Source: Juglans regia (taxonomy: Eukaryota > Streptophyta > Magnoliopsida > Fagales > Juglandaceae). From it: a stretch of DNA of 64,000 nt. Position numbers and translations under genes: made by a program. The stretch spans positions 1,860,001 to 1,924,000 of the forward strand of contig NC_049911.1 of NCBI RefSeq assembly GCF_001411555.2. The letters are read 5' to 3'. How positions within the stretch are numbered: position 1 is the first letter of the stretch; every line of letters begins with the position of its first letter. The notes below the pieces were generated by a model. It was given only the letters and a program-made list of their open reading frames with translations. It made no database searches and was not told the origin of the DNA. Positions 34,378-46,060 of the stretch are shown here, one piece after another.

Positions 34378-36342
34378 TCACCCATCCTGATCCATGTAAA
34401 ATAGAATAAACCTCTTATCTGGAACATATCCTTCGTCTGTCAAGTGTCTAAATAACTCTGTCAAAAGCCCATATATGTTCTCAGCTTGAGGATGCATTCT
34501 GCCCCCGACAACAAAGCTGTGGGTTTTATTTTCGATCTCGATCCAACTTATACCTGTTTCTTTTGCCACCCCCATATCCTTCATTCTCTTAATAGTCCTG
34601 GCTCTCTCTTTCCACCTGCCTTCAGAAGAATATATATTGGCCAATACAATGTATGGTGCTGAGCTTTCAGGTGCTGCCAAAAGCAACTGATCAGCAGCAT
34701 ATTTTCCCATCTCTGAATCTCCTTGAATGCTACAAGCACCAAGCAATGCTTGCCAAATGTCTAAACCAGGATTCTCAGGTAATCCCTCAATAAACTTTCT
34801 AGCTTCATTCAGAAGTCCTGCTCGACCCAACATGTCAACAACACAAGCATAGTGTTCCGATCTTGGACTCAACCCATGATCTTTAGCCATGGATTCCAAC
34901 AACTGCATGCCCCTTTGAACTAAGCCAACATGGCTGCAAGCATGGAGCAAAGACAGAAATGTCACGTCTGTTGGCTGTATGCCTTCCAACCTCATATGTT
35001 CATACATTTGTAGTGCTTTGGAGCCATCCCCATGACGGGCAAAAGCTGCGATTAAGGAGTTCCATGAGACAGAGTTCCTTTTAGGCATTTGAGTGAAGAC
35101 CTTTACCGAATCCTCCAGATCTCCGCACTTAGAATACATGTTTATAAGCCCATTACTGACAAAAATATTACAACTGAAGTTCTTTTTGATAGCTAAAGAG
35201 TGAATTTGCGTACCAAAACCTAATGAAGTATCAACTCCAAATGCCCCAAGAACAGCTGAAACCATGTCAGGGTCAACCTCAATTCCTGCCTTCACAATTT
35301 TAGTGAAAATTTGTATAGCCTCTTCCTCAAATCCATTTTGGGCAAAACCCACGAGGATAACAGTCAAGGCAACCTCATCAAATTCTGTTGTAGACTCAAA
35401 GATCTTCCATGCATCTTTTACACTACCACACTTTGAATACATGTCCATTAGAGCACTCTCAATGCAAAATTCTGATTGAATTCCCAATTTCCAAAGGAGC
35501 CCATGAATTTGAAGCCCTTCCTTTAGTGCCTGCAAACCTGAACATGCCATAAGGGAGCTCAAGTATGTCAAAGAATTAGGATCAACTGAACCACAACGCA
35601 TCTCTACGAAAAGATTCAAACTTTCTTCATGGAACCCATTCTGTGCAAGGCCTGAGATTACGGCCGTCCAAGTAATAACATTCCTTTCAAGCATTTCATC
35701 AAAAACCTGCCTTCCGGAGCTAAAACACCCACATTTATAATAAGTCGTTATCAAAGCATTCCCCACTGCAATTTCCTGCAAGTAGCCACTTGAAATTACT
35801 AGACCATGCATCATTTTACTTACATAACAAAACTCAGGTCCATCACAAGCTGATAAAATAGTAGTCAAAGTAGCTTTATCAAATTGATAAAAACCAGATT
35901 CGCACATTCTTTTGAATAACCCAAACCCAGTATCAAACTCCCCATTTCTTAAAAACCCAGAAACAATTGTATTCCATGAAACGGTATCTTTCATAGGCAT
36001 ATAACTAAACAGTTTAACTGCATTTGACAACTCTCCGGATTTCGAGTACATAGACAGGAGGGAATTCCAAACAACTAGGGCGCTCCGGATATTAACCCGG
36101 TTCTCGGGGTCGAAAAATTCAAAGTTCTTGATGATCGAGGCATGGATGGAAGAACCCAAATGCAGGAGACATTCTTTTCCACAAATGTATAAGAGTAAGC
36201 TTATGTCTGAGTGATCGAGGACAAATATTGAGATTTCCGAAACTGGGTTCTGGCGGGTTTGGGTTCTGAAGGGAGAGAGAAAACGGGAAGCCCAAGCGGG
36301 AGAGTGGGATCTGAGTTTGTGGAAGATCCATTTGGATTTCAT
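34378..36342 (-). CDS. Pentatricopeptide repeat protein, PLS class with E domain
   Basis: Single-exon gene of 654 aa, typical for PPR genes. Seen: an N-terminus rich in Arg, Ser and Phe fitting an organelle targeting peptide; a series of P, L and S repeats (for example [44 protein letters not shown]); and a C-terminal E/E+ region ([18 protein letters not shown]). There is no DYW domain. PLS-E proteins bind organelle RNA and usually help C-to-U editing, recruiting a DYW deaminase in trans. Length and pattern fit the group of Arabidopsis At3g05340 (from memory), the neighbour of the J-domain gene whose homologue lies at 16.6 kb here. Target RNA is not known to me. The 5' leader holds a GA microsatellite. 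Confidence 0.93.
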   Translation of the reverse strand: MKSKWIFHKLRSHSPAWASRFLSPFRTQTRQNPVSEISIFVLDHSDISLLLYICGKECLLHLGSSIHASIIKNFEFFDPENRVNIRSALVVWNSLLSMYSKSGELSNAVKLFSYMPMKDTVSWNTIVSGFLRNGEFDTGFGLFKRMCESGFYQFDKATLTTILSACDGPEFCYVSKMMHGLVISSGYLQEIAVGNALITTYYKCGCFSSGRQVFDEMLERNVITWTAVISGLAQNGFHEESLNLFVEMRCGSVDPNSLTYLSSLMACSGLQALKEGLQIHGLLWKLGIQSEFCIESALMDMYSKCGSVKDAWKIFESTTEFDEVALTVILVGFAQNGFEEEAIQIFTKIVKAGIEVDPDMVSAVLGAFGVDTSLGFGTQIHSLAIKKNFSCNIFVSNGLINMYSKCGDLEDSVKVFTQMPKRNSVSWNSLIAAFARHGDGSKALQMYEHMRLEGIQPTDVTFLSLLHACSHVGLVQRGMQLLESMAKDHGLSPRSEHYACVVDMLGRAGLLNEARKFIEGLPENPGLDIWQALLGACSIQGDSEMGKYAADQLLLAAPESSAPYIVLANIYSSEGRWKERARTIKRMKDMGVAKETGISWIEIENKTHSFVVGGRMHPQAENIYGLLTELFRHLTDEGYVPDKRFILFYMDQDG

Positions 36343-36444
36343 CCATGAAAATGGGACAGTGACACCTGCTGTTTTTGTCTATGAGAAGCAACGGTCTTGC
36401 TTGTGCAACGTTCGGTTTCAGTGTAGTGCACGTGCGCGGGAGGC

Positions 36445-36446
<2 letters not shown>

Positions 36447-36483
<37 letters not shown>
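36447..36483. repeat. GA microsatellite in the PPR 5' leader
   Basis: About 18 GA units some 105 bp upstream of the PPR start codon. ORFs on either strand reading Ser-Leu or Arg-Glu repeats here are artefacts of this tract. Confidence 0.92.
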
Positions 36484-36485
<2 letters not shown>

Positions 36486-37459
36486 CGGATATATTTGGGG
36501 TAGATTTTGATGGAAAAGGACTCGGAATGCATAGTATTCCTTTGTGCTTGTTCGTTTAAACAACACAACTCCAACCACTTCATCGATCGAACACAAATGT
36601 TTGGGTGAATGAAATTGCTTGATTTTTTTTTGTGTAATTAGTTGAGTTGTGGATCTTGCGTGACTATCCATAAAGAGAAATGATAATTATAATCATAAGT
36701 ACGCAAGTATTATACAATCACTTTAAAAAAAATAAATAAATACAAGACCTACATAAAAAAAATTAATATTTTAATAATAGATCTCACTCTTTTTCAAAAC
36801 GATTGTACGACGCTTGCACACTTTACGATTGTATGTAGCAGACCTTCAAGTTTCAGTTTACAAACAGACCTTAATTGTTTTATATTTTTTTGGTTTTGTT
36901 TTAATCAGACTTATATTCACCTTCATGTTTTCATTTAACCAAATATCTTCTAGTCGCGCATGAATTGATGTTGCACCAAAGCTTTCCTTCATGTTAGATG
37001 TGGCTAATACTCATCAGCAGGACACCCAGTTCTAGTTGGAAAAAAAACCTCTGCCTCAGTGTTTATCTCTTTCGTGTGTATCATTCCCTTAATCAAGATT
37101 GGTAGAATTAACAAGGAAAATATAAAACAAAACTCACAAGAGAAACTTATATTATATAAATAAAGTTCATCTCTGCAAGTTGTTTACAATTGGAGTTGAG
37201 ATCATAACATTATATTATATAAGGCTTATGGAGGTATTCAGCAACGATGTAACCATGGTAGAAAGAATTGAAGCTTCTCTCCCAATTGATTTGGCCGCTT
37301 TATTCCAGGTATTACTGCTGGAACTTTCAGTAACAAATGTCTCTCACAGCAAACAATCAAGCGTGTAATTGTGGGTAGTTGATGATTACAATCTACCCAT
37401 GGCGTTGATGCTTTCCACAACATAGCAATCAACATGAAATAATTATTCTTTACCCAAGC
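36484..37459. other. Intergenic between PPR and mannosidase genes
   Basis: The PPR promoter should be at the left and the mannosidase 3' UTR at the right. A MITE occupies 36675-36842. No gene seen. Confidence 0.55.
36675..36842. mobile_element. MITE, AATCGCTTT family, copy 2
   Basis: Same layout as 15386-15551: left arm ATACAATCACTTT, centre AAAATTAATATTTTAATAATAG, right arm AAACGATTGTAC followed by CACACTTTACGATTGTATG. Confidence 0.6.
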
Positions 37460-40400
37460 TCAAAGGACAGTATGCCGATTATGGTAGTTCCAGCCACGAA
37501 GCGTGACTCGAGGGGTGACACCTGGAGGGACCTCAAAAGTGATCTTGATTGGCATAGCCTCACCGGGTACCAATGAGAAATAGTTGTCTGAGTAATGAAC
37601 AGGAAGAATTCTTGTGTCCTCACCTTTCTTGGGGTCCTTCTTCACAGCATGAACAGAAAATTGAAGGAAGAATGCAACTCCTACATCAGTCCCATTCACT
37701 TCAGCAACCCTCAAGCCATCGTTTTCCTTTGTCAAACATCTGTAAATCCTCTGTAAAATGCTGATCTCAGGCTTTTCATCAGTCCCACTGTGTACAGGTT
37801 CCACTGAGGCCATATCAAAATCACCATTGCCTTGCCTAGCCATGAACTTGTTCAAATAGGTTAAAGTTCTACAGTCAGCTTTCTTTGATGTGTTTTGAAC
37901 ATGCATTTCAATTTCATAAGTGGAGCCCTCGATGAAAACCTTAGATGTAATCTTGAGGGGTATTTTTTTACTTTTGTATGGCTCCAGCAGCTTGTAATCT
38001 CCACCAGACAGATGCAGCCAGTAAAAGTTCCTAGATAAAATGCCATAGTCTGACATGTGGTAGAGTTTGAGAAGAAGGAAGTAGACTGGCTTTGGGTTTT
38101 TAGACTTGGGATACTTCATTTCAACAATGGGCAGTGTTTTTTTGGGTGGAGCGGAGAGTTTTTCAAAAACTTTGTAGTATGGACATGTACCGTCAAGATC
38201 CCAGACCGAGACTTCAATAGCTATGTTAGAAAGTTCTTCTGATGTGGTATTGACAACCTGCTCATGTATGGATGAGAAAAAAACTTGAAATTATATACCA
38301 TCTTTTGATGAGGTACAAAGAATGTATTCTCGTAATATCCATTTTCCCCTTAACATCTCATCTGCTGAAAGAAAATGTTGATTTTTATCAATTGAACTAG
38401 AGATTTCCTTTTTCTTTCTGGCTAATACATCTTCCATGGAAAAAGCTCATCAGATACTAAATATGCCTTCCATTTTTCTTAAGATAAAAAGAAAAAACAA
38501 ATTATTTGCCTTGCATTTTAAATTCAATCCGGTCCAGACACAAAAATAAAATTTTTTTATGAATGTAGAGGATACCTCTATAAAATACGTAGCCAGATTC
38601 AGCTGGACATGGACTGGTTCTGCAGCACAGCGACAGCCATAGAAACCTGCTGTTTGGTCAAGAAGATGATCATAAAACTGGCCTCTAAGACCAGTCCATG
38701 GATTCTGTGTCTTCCAAATCAGGACGCCAGTGAATTTACTCCACATATGGGAAGTCCAGCCCTCCAGCAGTGCTCTATACTGAATGTAGTTAGCCAGTTG
38801 AGCCTGAGATTATGATTTCAACTTTGGTCACTACAAGAACAGAGATGAGAGAATCCAGCAAGTCACCTGGAATAGTCAGAGAAAGATTTTGATTTACCTT
38901 CAAACAAAAATCATCAAGATCCTCTGGGGTACCATAGAGTTGAATCTGATCAGGAACAAATTTTTGTGGTTTTGAATAAGGTATATATTTATGGTATTCC
39001 CATATAGGGTTTGGAACCTCTTCTGTATACCCTCCAGAAACCTTCCTAAACAGCGGAATCTTCCAGCCTTCTGGAGGCATTGTTGCTCTGATGGTATCTG
39101 CCACAGGCATCCCAACAGAACCAACCTCCGGATTGAATCCATAGTTGTAAAAATCATTTTTGAAGAAGTTTTCAGGATTTTGGATTTCATAAGGGCCATC
39201 CGTGAAGTCCCCCTTTCCATTTGCAAACCCATCCCACATAGATCCTTGGATGTAGACACGTGTGCCATCAAGATATTGGCTAGGATCCTTGAACGCTGGT
39301 AATAGATCTTCAGAAGGTTTGCTCATTTCATTGGGATTTTCGAAATCGGGATGGAGTCTTAGGTCCTTTTTCAAAGCTGCATTGATGTCATCTGGTGGAA
39401 CTTGTTCATTTCCACCTACCCAGAGAGCAAGACTAGGATGGTTCCTTAGGAGCTTGACAGTGTCTCTTGCACATAGCAAGAATAGATCATGATCGAGAGG
39501 ACCATTTGGATTTGATTTAGGCTCACCCCGTCCATCAACGTCTCCTGTAATCCAAAACTCTTGCCACACCTACAAAAATCAGATCAGCCATATGGATAAA
39601 GTTATACTATCAGTAATTTAATAGCGTATGAACTTAAAATATCAAATCCAAAGTAGCACATTGAATCCAGAGTTGGCAAAGCTCTACATTAGCTTCAGCA
39701 TAAAGCAAAGCAGATTTTACTCTGTTTTTTTTTTTACTTGAGTATGCAGAATTCACTCTGTTTTCAAAGTTCCATTCACTAAATAAGCAAGAGTACCTAA
39801 GAATCTCACTGCAAAATACCAAACAGCGGAAAATTATCAAATAGCTTTTCTTAGAAAAAGGATGCTGAGATAGGTTATTACTGACATTTTAAAAATGCAT
39901 CTGCACTCAACAAAGCAATTATTCTAAGTAATTCAGTTGGCCACACAAATCCATTATTACCATTTAGCACTATCTAGAGACCATGAATCATTGGTAGTAG
40001 CAATAAGAGATAAAATACAAAATGAATGCATACACTAAGGCTAGCTCCAATTGGCTAGAAGACAAAACAAATATGGTTTGGTCATGCAAACAAAGACCAC
40101 TGACCTCACTTATAATGAGCTACTAAAGTTGGAGAGCATTACAAGATCAACAGGGTGGCTAGAAACATATCGGGCAGAGATAATCCATGTAGCTGGCATG
40201 AGAATTTAGAAATTCAATTACTGATGAATTATAGCAATGAAAACAATGAATTTGCTCACAAGCCTGTGGTTGTTCGTGCATTTAATTCTTCGGCAGTGTT
40301 TGTTATGAAGTTCTTTTTTTATCAGTAAACAAAATTTTATCAATCATAAGAATAGGCAAAAGCCCAAGTATATGGGACATGCATTTGTCATGCAGTTTAA

Positions 40401-43400
40401 AACAAGCTTTTCAACAACTGCAAATGGCAAGAACTTTTGTAGACAATTTAGATAAACGAAAGACAAAAACCCCAGTAGTTTTGAAAAGAATTACCAAAAT
40501 CAACAATGCCAAATTTTTTTATGCTAACTCCCATGGTCATGCCATGCAGTGAGAGAGGCAGAACTTACCAGAAGACCATAAATATCACAATAATGATAAA
40601 ATTCTGGCCTCTCGGCCAATCCGCCACCCCAACAACGAATCATGTTTAGATTCATATCAGCATGAAACTTGATGTCTGTTTTGTACCGCTTCTTTGAAAG
40701 ACGTAGTAACCCATCTGACAATATCCAATTACCACCACGGATAAAAATAGGCTGCCCGTTGACCTTGAACAACCTTTAGAGAAAAAAGTGTATAGAATAC
40801 AGCTCATAGTATCAAAATCGAGGCACTCCCGATGCAGGGACCGAGAAAGCTAGGACATTAATAAAATGTATGTGAAACAATACCTTCCACCAGTGGCACT
40901 ATCAACATGGCTCTCAATTTTCCGGAATCCAAATAGATGGCTCCATGCATCAGACTTTCCGTATCCCTTCACATCAACAGTAATTTGAACATTGTACAGG
41001 GATTGCTTTCCCATACCATTTGGCCACCATAAGTTGGGCTTGTAGAAAAAAAGCTGTGAATTCATATCATTAGCACCTCAACAGGAGTAATGAAAGCCAT
41101 AAACCAGGCAACGAGACCTATAGGAGTCCACAGTAACAGGATGCTCCAAATGCTTGGTTCATCCCAAATTACAAATATCCAGATTTTGACTTGGGAGAGT
41201 TCAAGGCATTGATTAGTAAGAAAGGCTACTTACCTTCCCTTCTTAGGGCCCAATACGTAAAGTTTTACTTCTCTCTCTTTCTTTGTTTTTTATTTTTTAT
41301 TTTTTTAACATTCAGAGGTATCTTACCCTTTCACCTCCCTTTATATACAATATCAATGTAATGAACTAAGAAGGAAGTTCATTACCTAAGTGATCAATAT
41401 TGCATTAAGATAATAAGAAATTGACAGAGAAATATAAGTAACTTTACCGAATAAGTAGAAGATATGAAGGTAAAAAATAGTCTACACAGAGACCAGCAAG
41501 GATAATTGCAAAAACCAAAGAAATTCATATTTTAGGGCATGACATCTAGGGAAAAGATAAACCTTATATCAAGAATTAGAATAGAAAAGAAGGGTTAAAG
41601 ACCACAGAGATAGAAGTGTGAGGAAGATTGTCATAGCATGAAAAGAGTTAGGGTGCAAGAAAATAAAGACTTTGTGATGAGTACATTAATGGTTTTCAAA
41701 CATGCTAGAATAAATAAAGAAGTCTTCTTCGCCTCAATAGGAAGACGACACTAGCTCATATGGCCTATTTCCATAAATCAACTCCAAGCCTATCTAAACT
41801 CCAATCCTGCCTAATCTCAGAACTCCTCCGTTACAATACCTCCAGCACAGTCAATCCAATGGTGCATGGACTTCAAATTTTGCTTAAGGTACTAAGAATA
41901 AAAGAAGTTTGCCCTGACTGGTCAGTAACTTTCATGGAAAGAAGAGCAACTTAAATATTGATAACAAAGGGGATAAGAGCTTGCTCTCTAATTTGCCTAC
42001 CTACTTCCTTTCCTTGTTTCCCCTTCCCACTAGCACAGCCAATCGAATAGAGAAGTTACAGCAAGACTTTTCATGAAGCAAGCTAGTTGAAGAGTTCAAA
42101 TTTCCTAGTAAATTGAGCCAAGGTGCTTTCCAATTTCTGAGAGTCTTTGGAGTTCAAAACTTGCTTTGGTTCAATCGTGTACTTCTAGGAAAGTGGCTTT
42201 GGCATTACCAACAGGACAGGGAGGCCCATGAAAAATTATCGTAAATTCTAAACTCAGTTGAGCTTGGTGTGGGAGTGGGCTGTGTTTAGTGAGGTATATA
42301 GGCCGCATAGGGTGGATTCTTGGGAAAACACAACAGAAGAGGATGGGGTCTTAGACTTGACAGGAAGTTCGCTGTTCGATCTTTCTACAAAATCCATATG
42401 CTTAAAGATAGTAACCCAATCCTTTGAAGGGTTATTTGATGAACCAGGGCACCTCTAGCTTCTTCTTTTTTTTTTCTCTTTGGACAATCTCTTGAAGGAA
42501 ATCCTCACCATAGATTACCTAAGGAAAATTCATATCAGTGAAATATCAATGTTGTATGTGCAGAAAGAGTGAGGAATCGCTAAACCACCTCTTATTCCAT
42601 TGTGAAATTGTCAGTGCCTCGTGGAATGACTTTTTTTAGTTAAGTTGGGTTGGTTTGGGCTATGCCTAGAAGAATATTATACTTATTTGCCAATTTCTTT
42701 TATAAGTACTTTTTTGCCAATTAAAGAGGGTTATATGAAAACAGCCTACAAATTCTAGCAGAGTGGACGATGATTCCTATCTACTTAGCTTGGTGTATTT
42801 GGAGGAAAATGAATAATAGCGATTTTGAGGATCATGAGCAGACAATGGAGGAGCTTAAAACCTTCCATTTTAATACCTTATTCCTTTTGGCAGCATGTAC
42901 AGTTACTAGGCAGAATTTCATTATTTTATTGTATCTTATTTGTAAAAAAAAAATCCTTGTTAGTTGTTCCTCTTGTACACCCCGTGTGTACTTGGAACAA
43001 CATCATTTGAGTTCATTAATAAAATTTTGGATTACTTACTAAAAAAATCTTAAATATTAAAATGCTTTAAAAAAAACAGACTGAAAGAAGACTATTTTCG
43101 CCAAGACTAATAAGTATGCATAGTCTCACATTTTGTTGAGTAAGAATGCATAGTTTCACTGACCTGAGGAAAAGTATACTGCACTCGTGATCCAGCAGGG
43201 ATTGATACATGTTGAGTCACAAGATGCTCTACTAAACAAATGTTTCCCTCTAGTTCTGTACTCACTTGGATATTCAAAGAACACTGAGCCACCCAGCTAC
43301 TTTTATTTTCCAACTCGATTGTAGCATGCAAATATACCCGCTTGTAATTGTCAAAAAACGATGAAACCAAGTGGGGGTCAATTACTTTCACTGGCTGCAG

Positions 43401-46060
43401 CAATTAGTAATGTATCAGTATCTGAAACTTAATCTGAATGGAAGAATCATGGAATAATTCTGATGCAGGAATTGCATGGCCAAGAATAAATGTTACTAGA
43501 AACTAAATTAAGGAAAACAGAATCTACAGCAGAATCTTTATACGCATGCATATCTACAGCTCACGACAGCACTACTTTAGATTGCACCAGTTCATTGATT
43601 AGCTTGTGACAATGAAATCCTAATGCCACTAACATGATGGCTAATCACATAACTATTGTTACAAAAGTTGAGCTTTTGCAATGCAACTCACCCCGGTTAT
43701 AGAAATAGATACCTCATCCCATATGCCAGTGTTCCTATCCCTATAATAGCACCAGCACCAAGGTTAACTTTATTAGAAACATAAATACTTGCTGTGATGA
43801 TCTATAAATATAAAGTTGCATTCAATTGAGAAGTGAAAAAACTGATGCTGATAATAGGATCACAAAAGGCATAATGCATTGTGTATTCCTTTTAAAGTCC
43901 GATTTATACTTAATAAATCATCTTCAGCAAGCATTCCATGCCTACAATTCATGTCTAATAATGTTATCCAATCTCTGCAATCACCTCTCATAATCCAATG
44001 AGGGACTTGAGGAAAAAATATCATCAGGTAAAAAAATAACAATCATAATAGCCACTTCCATGATCAAAAGTTACAACATAATCACCTTATAGGAGCAATC
44101 CAATCCCATCCCTCAACATACTGTGTGGCGACATCTTTTCCAATCTACCATGAAAACAAATTAATGTTAGACTGCATGTTCTGCAAGCACCGGAGATTCT
44201 CTGCTCCATTCCATTTGCATTAGATCCCAAAATATTAATTTAATTCTGATATATCTGTGCTCCAGATATAAGGATATAAGTAAATTGAATAGGTTGTTGA
44301 TTTAGATATAAACCTCATGATCACCACCTTGCCCCCCCTTAGGAGGAATTCTCCCAGGATGATCGGGAGGGTGAACAAGAACAGCAAGCAAGTTTTGGCC
44401 ATCAGGATGCAGAATATCAGTAACATCAAGAGAATGCCTCCGAAACATCCCTTTTGGCAAGACTCTTTTATGCCCATTTAAATATACTTCGGCAGAATAA
44501 TTGATTCCACGAAAATTCAGATCCAGGTGCTGATTTCCTGACTGCAAAAGATCAAGCAATTAGACACGTATATATACTGGGGGAAGATGATCAGATTTGA
44601 AATTAAGGAGCACAAAATTTTAGGAATGCCAGGTTCTAAACGAGTTTGATGAATTCCAACTCAATTTGAAATGTCGAAATCAAATAACGGTTCCAAAGAA
44701 GAAATAAGTTTGACCGAGTGGCAGTAGCCAACTATCCAAGTACTGAACTAGTTTTAGAAAATAATGTAGACAAAACATTAGCAAGAAAAGGCACCGTCGG
44801 GTTAAATCTGTAGGGAATGCAAACCAAAAGTAAGTTTTAACCTCAAAGATTATATTGCAAGTAGATGATTTGCATACCAGCTTACTCTGAAAAGTTGTAA
44901 AAAACCAGAATGTGTAGTTCTGTCTTCCAGAATCAGCAATATCTATAATTGTCTCATTTTCCATGCCGTAGAAAGGATCTGGAACAACTTTGTTCTTCAC
45001 CAAGGTTGCCAAAACGCTGTCAACCAAATCAGTGTCAACCATGGCCCCTTCAAAAATGCAACCATGTTGCCTTTTTTTTACCCTTCTACAAGTCTCCCTA
45101 AAGCTTTAATATAAAAATTGGTATATACAGATGCAGCACTTCTTGCCCAGTTTTGCTTTCTAGGAATCATAATGTATGCTAAATTCTACCGGTACGATCA
45201 CAAATAAGCGTTAAACCACCATGGAGCCTTATTAAGATATGAACTCAAAACAAATGCTAAGATATAACTAGGACAACTCTATATACTCATCAATACCACA
45301 AAGGCAATAAGCTTATAAAGTGGGGAAAAATATTGTTAGGAAAAAAAAGATTCCTACAGAAAGTCCATCTATTCTTATTTCCAGTAATAATCAAAAATTA
45401 AGTTGATGTTCACAGCTTCACATTTCAAAAGTTCAATGCATTTTGGTTCCTACACAATGCAAAACATTCAGAAGTTCCCACAATACATTTTGGTTCCTAA
45501 CCAATCCTCGACATTTTTTATAAGACCAATAAGTCGAGCCAGTCCAACTGACTCACTTTTTGGCTTCAATTGGCAAGTTTTACACCATAGTGTGTGCTTT
45601 CACCGAAATATATAAAATATCAGAACCTTTTTTTCATTTTCATCTCATTCGTATTATGGTTATTATATTTTATTCCTTTAACCAACTACAATCACCACTA
45701 GGATCGATGCTATTTAAATTGATCTCAAATAAAGTAAGACCGAACCCAAAAAAAAAATTAAAAGTCAAATAAAATAAACTAACACCTAAATCGATGTGCC
45801 TGTTTATCCAATGGATTGCACATTTTCCGGTTAAGTTTCTAGCTAGAGAAGTCTCACAATTAAATAAGCAGGGAATCGAGGAAGAGAGCAAAATGTGAGA
45901 TTAGAGGCGTTTACGTTCCCGGGACGACGGCGTTCATCCAAGGGGAGGTGGGTCCGGAGGGAGGGTGAGTGGTGGTGAGCTGGGTCCCACTAAGTTGAAC
46001 ATCCGTGGACCTCGCAGCAAGCCAACCGGAGTCAAGCCGAGTCTTCCCTATCTCCGCCAT
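37460..46060 (-). CDS. EBM: Mannosylglycoprotein endo-beta-mannosidase (GH2)
   Basis: Hydrolyses the Man-beta-1,4-GlcNAc bond in the core of trimmed N-glycans; a plant-specific GH2 enzyme of free N-glycan turnover. Eleven exons (minus): 45915-46060, 44878-45016, 44314-44541, 44086-44144, 43692-43740, 43164-43394, 40884-41053, 40569-40773, 38898-39569, 38576-38803 and 37460-38257. They total 2925 nt (974 aa), all in phase. Seen: a GH2 sugar-binding N-terminal region, FIRGGNW and RCWGGGLAE in the barrel, [10 protein letters not shown] (acid/base Glu by GH2 analogy), FNPEVGS (likely nucleophile Glu), and a C-terminal beta-rich part ending [11 protein letters not shown]. No obvious signal peptide at MAEIGKTRL. 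Length fits the family. The large intron 41054-43163 holds a decayed LINE. Homologue of Arabidopsis At1g09010 (from memory). Confidence 0.93.
40306..40390 (-). mobile_element. LINE 3' terminal fragment
   Basis: The minus strand reads ACTTGGGCTTTTGCC and later ATAAAATTTTGTTTACTGAT before an A-rich tail, the usual 3' end of plant L1 elements. About 80 bp, in an intron of the mannosidase gene. Confidence 0.6.
42110..43055 (+). mobile_element. Degenerate LINE (L1) fragment in mannosidase intron
   Basis: The plus strand shows broken frames similar to the LINE at 32 kb: [12 protein letters not shown] near 42190, a LTIDYLRK region near 42510, a CIWRK.NN segment near 42790, and a 3' UTR ending in AATAAAATTTTGGATTACTTACT plus A tail. 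Many stops and shifts. It is antisense to the host gene. Confidence 0.75.

Noticed and set aside
36119..36583. Minus-strand ORF of Ser-Leu repeats and plus-strand Arg-Glu ORF at the PPR 5' end
   Set aside because: Both are translations of the GA microsatellite and of the PPR gene in other frames.
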